From positions 112,796 to 176,795 of the forward strand of contig CALQCC020000005.1 in the NCBI GenBank assembly GCA_943328975.2: DNA of 64,000 bases, read 5' to 3'. The translations under genes and the position numbers were made by a program. The notes under the pieces were generated by a model, which saw only the letters and a list, made by a program, of their open reading frames with translations, did no database searches and had not been told where the DNA came from. This document shows, piece by piece, positions 44,129-52,956 of this stretch (the first letter of the stretch is position 1; each line of letters opens with the position of its first letter). The DNA is from Bordetella parapertussis (GTDB lineage: Bacteria > Acidobacteriota > Terriglobia > Bryobacterales > Bryobacteraceae).

Positions 44129-46627
44129 TTAACGAGCCGCCCGCTGTTGGGGGCTTTCTGCTGTTTTCATATTCATCTGGAACGGAGCGCTCTTCACAAT
44201 GCCTAAGACCAGTGAAGAGAACTTATACTTGCTGGCGGCAGCATCGCGAACGATCGACCGCACCTTCGGCATGTCCTGATAGTCCACACCACGACCCAGT
44301 GCGTAAATGAGAAGCTTCTCGGTCACCACGCGGACAAATTGATCGGAGCGGCCGACTAGGGATTCGCGCAAACTTGCAACGCCGGTCACCTTGGTTCCGT
44401 CCACCAACACACCGCTTGTATCGATGGGGCTATCGCCATCGAAAGTGCGCCAGGCGCCCACCGCGTCGAAGTTTTCGAGCGCGATTCCTAGCGGTTCGAA
44501 GATCTTGTGGCACGTCGCACACACCGGATTGGTGGTGTGCATGGCCATCGTCTCGCGCATGGTCGGCTTCTTTGCGTTACCGGTGGAATCCACTGGCTGT
44601 TCCTTGATGGCGGGAACGTTTGGCGGCGGGTCCGGCGGGCTCACTCCGAGGAACGTTTGCAGGTACCACTTGCCACGCGTAACCGGCGAGGTGCGGGCCG
44701 CTGCCGAGGTCTGCGTCAACAACGCACCCTTGCCCAGCAGGCCGCGGCGCATGTCGAGTTCCTGCGGCAACGTTACGCGGCGGAACTGCGGACCGTAGAC
44801 GTTCGGGATTCCATAGTGCTTCGCCAACCGCTCATTGACGTAGGTGTAATTCGCCGTCAACAGGTCGATGACGCTGCGATCTTCATGAGCGACGCTGCCG
44901 AAGAAGAGTTCGACTTCACGCTGATAGGCGGCGCGAAGATTGTCATCGAAATCGGGGAACAGATTCACGACCGGCTCGCTGGCCTTCAATGTACGTACAC
45001 CCAGCCACTGACCGGTGAAGTTGGTGATCAGCGCTTCGGCCTTCGGATCGGCCAACATGCGGCGCACTTGCTTTTCGAGTACGAGCGGATCCTTGAGCTT
45101 GCCTTGCGCGGCGAGGTCGATCAATTGGTCGTCGGGGATGCTGCTCCACAGGAAGAAGGAGAGGCGCGAGGCCAACGCCAGATCGCTGATGCGATAGCTC
45201 TTGCCTGCGGCCAAGGTGGCAGGCTCCTGCTCTTCGCGATACACAAATTCCGGGTCCGCCAGGATGCGCTGCAGTGCCGCCTCGATGCCATCATCGAAGC
45301 TTCCACCGTCGCTCCGGCCCGACTCATAAAACGCGACCAACGAATTGATGTCGGCGGCGGTAGCTGGACGGCGGTATGCATGTTTCACCAGCGTCGAGAT
45401 AATGGTGCGAGCGCAGGTCGCGTCATCGCCCTTCCCGGCGGTGGGACGGCAGACGAAAATCTTGCGGCGGCTCGCCGTGTCGCTGGCACCCTTCGCATCG
45501 TAAGGACCTTCGACCCAAACCTGGCCGACGTGCGGATAGAACAAGAAGCCAGGAATGGTGCCCGGCGTATTCATCGTGCGTTGAAACGGCTTGTCCATTT
45601 CGCTGCCCGGAACGTCATTGGTGGCGAGGAAGGTCACGCCGACAGTGTGCAGACCAGCCTTGACCGGAATACGCGGAGTGGATTTACCGTTGCCGGTGGT
45701 GTTCGCGATCTCGCGATCCCAATCGAAGAGCTTCACGCGCTCGCCGTCGATGGTGACTTCGAGTTGTTCGCCCTTCACGCCACCGAGGACAGCTTGGAAG
45801 TAACCGGTAACACCCTTGACCTTGAACGTGTATTCGCCGTCGGCCGGGAATTGATACTTGATCAGGATTCCGCCACGCGTTCCGAACGGTAGACCCTCAA
45901 TATGATAGTTCTGCGCTGTGTCAGCAGGCACTTCGAAGACCGCCTGCGAAGGAGCGGATACGTCGCCAATCGCCAGACGGGCGATCTTTCCTGCAGCGGA
46001 CAAGTACGCTTCCATCAAGGCCGGGGACAACGTCAGCGCGCCGGCGATGTTGTCGAAGCCACGCGTGGAATCGTCGGAAGGCAGGAACTTGGTGGCATCC
46101 ACTTCCAGGGCCAGCATGTCTCGAATCGTGTTGGTGTATTCAGTGCGGTTGAGGCGATGCATGCCCGGTGCAGGCAGATAGGTCGACGACTTTTGATCGA
46201 GCTCGCTCTCCATAGAAGTGATGAGCGAATTCAGCACGGCGGGCGTCGGGCGCGGCAATCCGGTGGGCGGCATCATGCCAGCCCGAAGTTTCCGGACAAG
46301 CATCTCGCCAATGTCGGCGTGGTCGGCGAGGTGCGCCAGATCTAACTGATCCAGCATTAGGTTTGCCGTTTTCAGCTTCGCATTGTGGCAACCGACACAA
46401 TATTGGTCGAGGAGCTTGCGCTGTGCATCCAACGGCATCGCGGCGGGAGCAGCGGCGGCGGGAGCAACGGAGGTTGCAACGATGCGCGCGGGCGCCTTGG
46501 CTGCGGCAGGACTCGCAGCTGCTTTCGGTGCAGGTGCGGTCCCGGAAGACTGCCCAGAAAGCAGCACAACGGACATGGGCACCATACAGGTAACTACAAA
46601 ACTGACAACAAGAAGCCTTTTGCGCAC
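44129..46627 (-). CDS. DUF1592-type cytochrome protein (PSD/PSCyt domains)
   Basis: An 832-residue exported protein. A signal peptide (1-25) is followed by an Ala/Pro-rich linker, then a heme motif C-V-G-C-H at 77-81. Next come the DUF1587, DUF1595, DUF1592, DUF1588 and DUF1585 type domains seen in planctomycete and acidobacterial proteins; a second C-A-T-C-H motif lies in N-P-V-C-A-T-C-H-K-I-F-E-P-L-G. It heads an operon with DUF1552 and ankyrin genes. Electron transfer linked to secreted polymer breakdown is a common guess and is not proven. Confidence 0.87.
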   Translation of the reverse strand: MRKRLLVVSFVVTCMVPMSVVLLSGQSSGTAPAPKAAASPAAAKAPARIVATSVAPAAAAPAAMPLDAQRKLLDQYCVGCHNAKLKTANLMLDQLDLAHLADHADIGEMLVRKLRAGMMPPTGLPRPTPAVLNSLITSMESELDQKSSTYLPAPGMHRLNRTEYTNTIRDMLALEVDATKFLPSDDSTRGFDNIAGALTLSPALMEAYLSAAGKIARLAIGDVSAPSQAVFEVPADTAQNYHIEGLPFGTRGGILIKYQFPADGEYTFKVKGVTGYFQAVLGGVKGEQLEVTIDGERVKLFDWDREIANTTGNGKSTPRIPVKAGLHTVGVTFLATNDVPGSEMDKPFQRTMNTPGTIPGFLFYPHVGQVWVEGPYDAKGASDTASRRKIFVCRPTAGKGDDATCARTIISTLVKHAYRRPATAADINSLVAFYESGRSDGGSFDDGIEAALQRILADPEFVYREEQEPATLAAGKSYRISDLALASRLSFFLWSSIPDDQLIDLAAQGKLKDPLVLEKQVRRMLADPKAEALITNFTGQWLGVRTLKASEPVVNLFPDFDDNLRAAYQREVELFFGSVAHEDRSVIDLLTANYTYVNERLAKHYGIPNVYGPQFRRVTLPQELDMRRGLLGKGALLTQTSAAARTSPVTRGKWYLQTFLGVSPPDPPPNVPAIKEQPVDSTGNAKKPTMRETMAMHTTNPVCATCHKIFEPLGIALENFDAVGAWRTFDGDSPIDTSGVLVDGTKVTGVASLRESLVGRSDQFVRVVTEKLLIYALGRGVDYQDMPKVRSIVRDAAASKYKFSSLVLGIVKSAPFQMNMKTAESPQQRAAR

Positions 46628-46724
46628 AAATCCTCCGCCGGTAAACCGGTCCTTTTAGGTCGGCATTCAGTCTATCACAACCTCTGCTCGATCAGAAGAA
46701 GCCATTCGGCGGGTGGTGATGCGG

Positions 46725-46880
46725 CTATTTTGCGCGCGGTTTCGCGCCTTGGGAGAGCAGGGGGAGAGCGATGATCCAGTCTTTATTAAGGGCGTTGTCG
46801 CGTGAGACGGCGTATAGCGGCTTGCGGTTGGGCGAGATCTCTGGGATGCCGGGGGCGGTGGTTACGTATAGGCGGCCTTG
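46725..46880 (-). pseudogene. Relic 3' end of an unidentified gene
   Basis: On the minus strand the last 50 or so codons before a TAG at 46725 read like genuine protein: L-Y-V-T-T-A-P-G-I-P-E-I-S-P-N-R, then L-Y-A-V-S-R-D-N-A-L-N-K-D-W-I-I-A-L-P-L. Codon third positions are GC-rich as in neighbours. Upstream the frame turns into improbable sequence and there is no start or promoter, so it is a truncated remnant. Family not recognised. Confidence 0.45.
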
Positions 46881-46952
46881 GAACTGCCTGTGTGAGCAAC
46901 GTCGTGTCCAAACGGGCGGCAAGGCAGAGATTTTAGTCCACCGGGCTGACCG

Positions 46953-47175
46953 ATGCAAATCGAAAATAATGCGCGCTTCTACGCCTATGTCGTTTGCGAT
47001 CTAACATCGAAGATGCAAACTTGGCTTGAGCGGGAGAAACTTCAAATCGATGCCAGGCGGGATGGATTGGTTTAATTGGTTGGGCAACATCCGGCTCTAC
47101 ATCGAAGTGGTTAGTCCCCCCCTAAAGACGCAAAGATGCGAAATCAAATTTTCTTCCGTTAAGTTTGGGATCTGA
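46953..47175 (+). pseudogene. Frameshifted relic of a nuclease-like C-terminal domain
   Basis: Two plus-strand frames read through into each other. Frame 1 (46953-47075) gives F-Y-A-Y-V-V-C-D-L-T-S-K-M and stops at a TAA. Frame 2 (from 47050 to a TGA at 47173) gives P-G-G-M-D-W-F-N-W then L-Y-I-E-V-V-S-P. The order matches, from memory, the C-terminal tail of ATP-binding proteins with a restriction-endonuclease-like end (F-Y-x-Y-x-x-x-D-L-T-P-K, then P-D-G-M-G-Y-F and A-Y-I-E-V-I-S). A one-base-type shift near 47050 breaks it. The gene's 5' part is missing. Confidence 0.5.
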
Positions 47176-47246
47176 CCCACCACGATCCAAAACTTCCACA
47201 GCCACAGCCGAGACCGTTGCGGCCACGCTAAAATCAAAGATCCATC

Positions 47247-48764
47247 ATGCAATTTCTACAAGAGAGCCTCATAGAACTGATTACGCAGACCTCGACGAAT
47301 CTGCCGCCGGATGTGCGGGAGGCGATGGGGATCGCGCTGCGCGAAGAAACGCCGGGGACGCAGGGGGCGCAGGCCCTGAATATTATTGCCTCCAATATCG
47401 ATATGGCGGAGTCCGATGAAGGGCCGATTTGCCAGGACACCGGGATGCCGACGTTCGACGTGCATACTCCGGTGGGGGTGAGTCAGATCGAGGTCAAGAA
47501 GGCGATTCGGGCGGCGGTGGCGGAGGCGACCAAGCGTGGGAAGTTGCGGCCGAACTCGGTCGATTCACTGACGGGGCACAACTCGGGGGATAACCTGGGC
47601 ATCGAGACGCCGGTGATTCACTTCGAGCAGTGGGAGAAGGACGAGATTGAGGTAAAGCTGATCCTGAAGGGCGGTGGGTGCGAGAACAAAAATATTCAGT
47701 ACTCGCTGCCTTGTGAGCTGGAGCATCTGGGGAAGGCTGGTCGGGACCTGGAGGGCGTGCGGAAGTGTTTGCTGCACGCGGTGTGGCAGGCACAGGGACA
47801 GGGGTGCGCTCCGGGGGCACTCGGGGTTTGCATCGGGAGCGATAGAGCGCACGGGTACGTGCTCGCGAAGAATCAATTATTCCGGACGCTGGACGATGTG
47901 AATGAGAATCCGGTGCTGGCGGAACTCGAAGCACAGATCATGACGCAGGCAAATACGGTCGGCGTCGGACCGATGGGGTTTGGTGGGAAGAGTTCGCTGA
48001 TCGGCTGCAAGATCACGGCGGCGAATCGGTTGCCGGCGAGCTTCTTTGTAAGCGTTGCATATGATTGCTGGGCGTATCGGCGGCTCGGGGTGCGGTTGGA
48101 CGCGGGCAGCGGCGCGATTACAAAGTGGCTGTATCGGGATCCGGCTCGCCCGGCCCAGAAGATGACCGAAGGCGAAGGATTCCCGCTATCGGGACGCGAG
48201 ATCGTGTTGCGGACTCCGGTGACGGAGGAACAGATTCGAGCGCTGAAGGTCGGCGATGTGGTGTTGATCACCGGCGAAATGTACACAGGTCGGGATGCGG
48301 TGCACGCGCATTTGATGAAGAACGCTCCGCCGGTGGATATGCGCGGGAGTGTGCTGTATCACTGTGGTCCGGTGATGATGAAGCAGGGCGAAAAGTGGAC
48401 GGTGAAGGCGGCGGGGCCGACAACGAGCGCTCGGGAAGAACCGTATCAGGCAGATGTGATCAAGAACTACGGCGTGCGCGTGGTGATTGGCAAGGGCGGA
48501 ATGGGAAAGAAGACGCTCGCGGCGTTGAAGGAGTCGGGCGCGGTCTACTTGAACGGGATCGGCGGGGCGGCGCAGTATTATGCTCGAGCGATTGACGAAG
48601 TACTGGATGTGCACTTGTTGGAGTTCGGGATTCCCGAGGCGATGTGGCATCTGCGGGTCCACGACTTCGTTGCCATTGTGACTATGGATTCGCACGGCAA
48701 CAGCTTACATGCGAATGTCGAGGCGGAAACCGCGAAGCACCTGGCCGAGTTACAGAAGGTTTAG
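47247..48764 (+). CDS. Fumarate hydratase, class I (iron-sulfur)
   Basis: A 505-residue single-chain class I fumarase (alpha and beta parts fused) that interconverts fumarate and malate with a 4Fe-4S cluster. Features seen: I-C-Q-D-T-G near 62, G-G-G-C-E-N-K-N near 147, and the C-terminal beta domain with R-D-A-V-H-A-H near 350 and G-K-G-G-M-G near 412. It follows two relics by 70 bases. Class I enzymes are oxygen-sensitive. The stop overlaps by four bases with the convergent Wzz-type gene. Confidence 0.93.
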   Translation: MQFLQESLIELITQTSTNLPPDVREAMGIALREETPGTQGAQALNIIASNIDMAESDEGPICQDTGMPTFDVHTPVGVSQIEVKKAIRAAVAEATKRGKLRPNSVDSLTGHNSGDNLGIETPVIHFEQWEKDEIEVKLILKGGGCENKNIQYSLPCELEHLGKAGRDLEGVRKCLLHAVWQAQGQGCAPGALGVCIGSDRAHGYVLAKNQLFRTLDDVNENPVLAELEAQIMTQANTVGVGPMGFGGKSSLIGCKITAANRLPASFFVSVAYDCWAYRRLGVRLDAGSGAITKWLYRDPARPAQKMTEGEGFPLSGREIVLRTPVTEEQIRALKVGDVVLITGEMYTGRDAVHAHLMKNAPPVDMRGSVLYHCGPVMMKQGEKWTVKAAGPTTSAREEPYQADVIKNYGVRVVIGKGGMGKKTLAALKESGAVYLNGIGGAAQYYARAIDEVLDVHLLEFGIPEAMWHLRVHDFVAIVTMDSHGNSLHANVEAETAKHLAELQKV

Positions 48765-50410
48765 TGCGCCAGGGTTAGGAACGGCACGAAGGGGGTGACT
48801 TCAAAGGGCATCTTCTCTCGTGCCGAGAGTAATGAAGCAGGCTTGGTCTCGACCAACGTGATCTGGTCGTTCCAAGGATTTAGTTTGATACGGGAGCCAA
48901 GCGGGAGCGCAGCAATTTGCTCCAGCTTGGCTTCTTCTAGTTCTGGGGCTGTCGCGGTGAACTCGGCGAGACGCTCCAACGCTCGGGTGTTAGCGACCTG
49001 GTTACCTAGGTTGGCTGCGAGCAGGCGCGGGAGAGCCAAGGAGCGGCCGCCGAGGGCCTTGAGAAACAATCCCGCGTTTCCTGTCTTTTGATACGGTGAG
49101 GCTCGCATGATTTCGATGGTCTTTGCTCCCGCTTCGTCGAGTTCGCTCGCGGTGCGTTCGAAGCGAAGCCGGCCGAGCAGATCGGCGTCGTTCAACATGG
49201 TCTGGTTGTAGAAGGCGAATTGCGTGGGCGTGCGGTGGCCGAGGGCGATGTGGGAAAGTTCGTCCGCGAGCACTAGCGCCAAGCTGGTCTCGTCCGGCAA
49301 GACGTCGATTAGTCCGCGGCTGATCACGATCGTGTGACCGATGCTAAAGGTTTCGATGGGCGTCGTGAGGAGCACGCGGCAGCGCGCGTCGACGCTGAGT
49401 TTGCCGGAAATAATAAGGTTGTCGACGACGGTGTTGAGGACGTCGTCGACGGGTCCCGGTGGCGCGAGGAAACCGCTCTTTTCGAGGCGCGACAGCACGT
49501 TCTCTTCGGCTTGGCGCTCCCAGGCGCGTTGACTTTCTAGCGGAGAGACGTCGCGCGAGGGGGATTGGTCTTTGACGTGGCTCTCGCTCTCAATGAGGAT
49601 CTGCGTCAGTTCGTCGAGCTTGCGGGCAGGGGCTGCTGCGTAATCGGTATTCAACTGCAACAGTCTGGACGCGAGAACGTTGGTCTTCTCTTCCGGATTG
49701 ATCACGCTCAGTTCGCGCTCGAACCCCACCAGCGCCTTGCCCGACGTTTCCATCTTGGCCTTGAGTTCTTCCAGCTGCCGCTCCATGAATTTCGCAACGT
49801 TGGCGGAACTGCGCACGCGGATGTTATAGGTGTGTTCCAGATACGATTGCGCGATCGCATTGGCCGCATCCGCCGCCAGTACTGGATCCGCCGAACGGTA
49901 ACTCACCAACATCAGATACGTGCTGGGCGGACGCGTCACCTTCAATTGCTTCAGCTTGATCGGCGAGGCCTCGCCTTCAGCCGACCCATTAGCAGCCGAC
50001 TGCTGCTCCAACTTGCGTAAACCGAAGCGCTGGTCCACCGGCCGCAGTACCGAATCCGACTCCATCAGCTTCATCTGCGTTGCCAAGAACTGCTCGGCGT
50101 CTGTGAACGCGCCTCTCGCGGAGTCTTGTCCCACTACGTCGGACGGAGTAGCACGGTCGATGTCGACGGTCGTCGTAGCTTCATAGATTGGCGTGAGCCT
50201 CGCGGAGATGATCAGCGTCGCGATCATCACGGCCAGCGCAAACCCGAGGATCCGCCAGCGATACCGCTTCAGTATCCACAGGTATTGAGAAAGCGGCAGT
50301 CGAGCCTCCTCCGGCTCTTCATCCTGCTGCTGAAATGGCAAGGGCGGCGCATAGTGGGCGCGCGCCAGATCGATAACGGCGGGTAGCCGATCCGGGTCGT
50401 GTGGGATCAT
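48761..50410 (-). CDS. Wzz-type chain-length protein fused to degenerate M48 peptidase-like domain
   Basis: A 549-residue protein. Residues about 38-260 are a Wzz/GumC-like polysaccharide co-polymerase: one membrane helix (55-72), a periplasmic helical part, and S-R-L-L-Q-L-N-T-D-Y-A-A-A at 248-260, where GumC-type proteins normally continue through a second helix. From about 261 the chain is instead M48 peptidase-like, with F-S-I-G-H-T-I-V-I-S-R-G-L-I-D-V (355-370). The zinc motif H-E-x-x-H reads D-E-L-S-H (383-387): a GAC codon at 49262-49264 replaces CAC. A later D-E-A-G (425-428) replaces the expected E-A-D. The domain is probably catalytically dead. It follows the SLBB export gene by 20 bases. 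Confidence 0.82.
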   Translation of the reverse strand: MIPHDPDRLPAVIDLARAHYAPPLPFQQQDEEPEEARLPLSQYLWILKRYRWRILGFALAVMIATLIISARLTPIYEATTTVDIDRATPSDVVGQDSARGAFTDAEQFLATQMKLMESDSVLRPVDQRFGLRKLEQQSAANGSAEGEASPIKLKQLKVTRPPSTYLMLVSYRSADPVLAADAANAIAQSYLEHTYNIRVRSSANVAKFMERQLEELKAKMETSGKALVGFERELSVINPEEKTNVLASRLLQLNTDYAAAPARKLDELTQILIESESHVKDQSPSRDVSPLESQRAWERQAEENVLSRLEKSGFLAPPGPVDDVLNTVVDNLIISGKLSVDARCRVLLTTPIETFSIGHTIVISRGLIDVLPDETSLALVLADELSHIALGHRTPTQFAFYNQTMLNDADLLGRLRFERTASELDEAGAKTIEIMRASPYQKTGNAGLFLKALGGRSLALPRLLAANLGNQVANTRALERLAEFTATAPELEEAKLEQIAALPLGSRIKLNPWNDQITLVETKPASLLSAREKMPFEVTPFVPFLTLAH

Positions 50411-50430
50411 GGGGATTCCTTGAAAAACGG

Positions 50431-51378
50431 CTAGCGGTTGGTTGATAGAACCAATGCACCGGACGCGGTGCCCGCGCCGAACGAAACAATCTTGTCAATC
50501 ACGTTGGAGGTCAACCGGCCCTTGCGGTTGTCCGGAATGTAGAAGATATCGCCGGCCAGCAACTCCACGTCAGGACTTTTGCGGTCCATGATCTTGCGTA
50601 GCTCCACCAACACTTCTTGTTTGGACACCCCGTCGGCAGGGCGATAGATATAGGCCTCTTTTGTCGCGAAGCGCGACAGCCCCTCCGCCATCGCCAGAGC
50701 TTTCATCACCGACATTCCACCCGCGGCGTTCAAGGGGAACGAACCTGGCTTCAATACGTTGCCGACGATAAACACCCGGCCCACATCGGGAACCCGCACT
50801 TCTTCCCCTCCGTCCAGAGCGATATTCGCAGCCGGATCAGCCTTCTCGAGAAGATCCCGGACGGCAATACGTTGGGTGAACGGCAGAGCGCTACCCGGCT
50901 TGGCCGGATGCGTCACCAATATCTCGTGCCCCGCCTCCGCAGACAATCCCTCAGCGCGCGTCAGCGCATCAAGCAACGTCGTCCGCCCGTTCGCCTGAAA
51001 CGTCAGCGGCTTCTTCACGGCTCCCGCGACATTAATCGGACGGCTCGCAAACTCGGCGATCGTCACGGTAACCACCGGATCCACCAGAATCTGTTCCGCA
51101 GTCAACCCTTCCGCCAACCGCGTTTCGATTTCGAGCGGCATCAACCCACGCACCGAAATCGCCTGCTTCAACATCGGCAACCGAATGAAGCCTTCCGGCG
51201 TCACGCGCAACGTGCGGCTCAGCTCCGGCGCGCCGTAAACATTGATAGACAGTAGATCGCTGGCACCCACGGGCTGTGCCGGCAGGTTGCCGCCCGAATC
51301 GGCAGGCGTCGCCGGCAGACGACCCTGGGCACTCCCCCAAACCGCCGCCAAAACCAGCATCACAATGTATTTGCGCAT
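50431..51378 (-). CDS. Polysaccharide export protein, Wza-like with SLBB domains
   Basis: A 315-residue outer-membrane export protein. Signal peptide 1-19. The poly-export motif (about 40-110) with L-S-I-N-V-Y-G-A-P-E-L-S-R-T is followed by SLBB domains (about 120-200 and 205-285; V-N-V-A-G-A-V-K-K and F-I-V-G-N-V-L-K-P-G-S-F). It forms the outer pore for capsule or exopolysaccharide. It starts directly after the antiterminator's stop (TAAATG) and precedes the Wzz fusion. Confidence 0.88.
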   Translation of the reverse strand: MRKYIVMLVLAAVWGSAQGRLPATPADSGGNLPAQPVGASDLLSINVYGAPELSRTLRVTPEGFIRLPMLKQAISVRGLMPLEIETRLAEGLTAEQILVDPVVTVTIAEFASRPINVAGAVKKPLTFQANGRTTLLDALTRAEGLSAEAGHEILVTHPAKPGSALPFTQRIAVRDLLEKADPAANIALDGGEEVRVPDVGRVFIVGNVLKPGSFPLNAAGGMSVMKALAMAEGLSRFATKEAYIYRPADGVSKQEVLVELRKIMDRKSPDVELLAGDIFYIPDNRKGRLTSNVIDKIVSFGAGTASGALVLSTNR

Positions 51379-51942
51379 TTATACACCTCTTCCTAAAGCC
51401 TTCAGCGGAACCACCATCTCCGGATCCACTTCCGCCGCAATCGACCGCTGCAGCAGTTCTACCGTCACCACCAACCGCGCCTCACCGGCGTCCCGCAACA
51501 GCGTGCCTTCCAGGCCTCGTAACGGACCCCGTTCCACTCGCACACGGTCTCCTGCCCGCAAGTAAGGCCACGGGCTCAACCGGACCTTCGCCGCCAGCAT
51601 GGCCTGGATCTCACGAATCTCGCGGTCGTCCAGAGCGGCCGCCAACCCACTGAACTTCACGATCTGTGCGACGCCCGGTGTATCCTCAACGCGAACTCGA
51701 TCCGCTAGTGAAAACCGGCAGAACACGTATCCAGAAAACAGCGGCAGTTCAATCTCTTTCACACGATCCGACCATTGCCGCCGGCTCTTATACGAAGGCA
51801 CCAACGTCTCCCATCCCTGCGACTGCAACACCCGCTCGGTCTGTCGCTCGTGCTGATGCCGCACGTTCAGCGCGTACCATCGCGGCTCGAACGCAGCCCC
51901 ATTCCCGGGTTTCGGACATAGCTCACGCACTGTGGGTCCCAT
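51379..51942 (-). CDS. NusG-like antiterminator (RfaH/UpxY type)
   Basis: A 187-residue protein with an NGN domain (about 20-120: W-Y-A-L-N-V-R-H-Q-H-E and L-F-S-G-Y-V-F-C-R-F) and a C-terminal KOW domain (about 128-160, G-D-R-V-R-V-E-R-G-P-L-R-G). Specialised NusG paralogues of this type keep polymerase running through long polysaccharide operons. Here it heads only three genes. A 23-residue extension precedes the NGN domain. Confidence 0.88.
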   Translation of the reverse strand: MGPTVRELCPKPGNGAAFEPRWYALNVRHQHERQTERVLQSQGWETLVPSYKSRRQWSDRVKEIELPLFSGYVFCRFSLADRVRVEDTPGVAQIVKFSGLAAALDDREIREIQAMLAAKVRLSPWPYLRAGDRVRVERGPLRGLEGTLLRDAGEARLVVTVELLQRSIAAEVDPEMVVPLKALGRGV

Positions 51943-52173
51943 TTTTGGCTTCTTGCTTGTTCGCCGTCAGGAGTTCCCTGAAGGCCCTTACGGAGATCTT
52001 GTGTGCAAACTCAGCGATTCGTCTCAGCCGAGATTATTCTCTCGAAAGATTGAACATCGGGGCTGCACTTAGGCTGTAGAACGGCTGGAAAGAGCTCTAG
52101 CGGGAGAAGGATTTCCCTGAGGCTGGCGGTGAGACTAGAGGCGGGACGAACGAGTTACGGATTATTCCTAGCG

Positions 52174-52935
52174 CTACCAGAACTTGAACCAGCTCCCGCG
52201 CGCCGGGCGCGACTCAACAGCAGCGGCCCGCATCGGCACGGACGTCAACGCCGCCCCTGGATTCGTGATGCACAGCAACTCGGCCGTCGCCGCGGAGTAG
52301 TTCTTCTTCAACCACTCGAACGCCTCGTCCATGCAGGGAGGCCGATGCTCGATATCGTGTCCATCGCTGGCGATCACGTGTACCATGCCCCGGTCGAGTA
52401 GTGCCTTCGAAAACGCCTCCGCGCGCTTCCCGAATCGCCCCGTGAGGCTCTGCGCCGTCACCTGCACCCGGGTTCCCTCCGCGATCCACTCCGCCATCGT
52501 ATCGATGCGCTGGCGCAACAGCGGATTGCGCTCCGGATGCGTAATCACTGGAATCATCCCCGCGTCCATCAAGCGCCCGAAGATCTCCGCCGTGTTGTGG
52601 AACACCAGCATGTCGGAAAACTCCACCATCAAATAGTTCTTGTGGTCGATGGTGTACTTGGTCGGATTCGCGATCGCATCCTGGATGTTGTCGAAACTCA
52701 AGTGAAAATCGCAGCCGGTATGCAGGCGCAACACCCCACCCGCCGCTTCTTCCAATTGCGCGAGCCGATCGCAATTCTGTTCTGGATCGAACTTGTAGGT
52801 TGGGCTGGCGTGAGGCGTGGCTACGATGTCCGTCGTGCCGTGTTCGGCGGCCATACGCACCATGGCCAGCGAGTCCTCAATTGTGCGTGCACCGTCGTCC
52901 ACTCCGAACAGTACGTGGCTATGAATATCGATCAA
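52174..52935 (-). CDS. CpsB/YwqE-type tyrosine phosphatase (PHP fold)
   Basis: A 253-residue metal-dependent PHP-fold phosphatase that reverses tyrosine phosphorylation of capsule kinases. Metal ligands: D-I-H-S-H (3-7), D-D-G-A (13-16), A-T-P-H (39-42), T-H-P-E (about 152) and S-D-G-H-D (about 209). No bacterial tyrosine kinase gene is seen here; its substrate would be a kinase elsewhere. A 231-base gap lies before the antiterminator gene, both on the minus strand. Confidence 0.9.
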   Translation of the reverse strand: MIDIHSHVLFGVDDGARTIEDSLAMVRMAAEHGTTDIVATPHASPTYKFDPEQNCDRLAQLEEAAGGVLRLHTGCDFHLSFDNIQDAIANPTKYTIDHKNYLMVEFSDMLVFHNTAEIFGRLMDAGMIPVITHPERNPLLRQRIDTMAEWIAEGTRVQVTAQSLTGRFGKRAEAFSKALLDRGMVHVIASDGHDIEHRPPCMDEAFEWLKKNYSAATAELLCITNPGAALTSVPMRAAAVESRPARGSWFKFW

Positions 52936-52956
52936 GCCTTCATCTTATCGTACGGA

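Noticed and set aside
44507..45892. A 461-codon plus-strand frame opposite the DUF1592 gene
   Set aside because: Antisense shadow of a domain-rich gene; composition rich in Arg, Gln and His without motifs.
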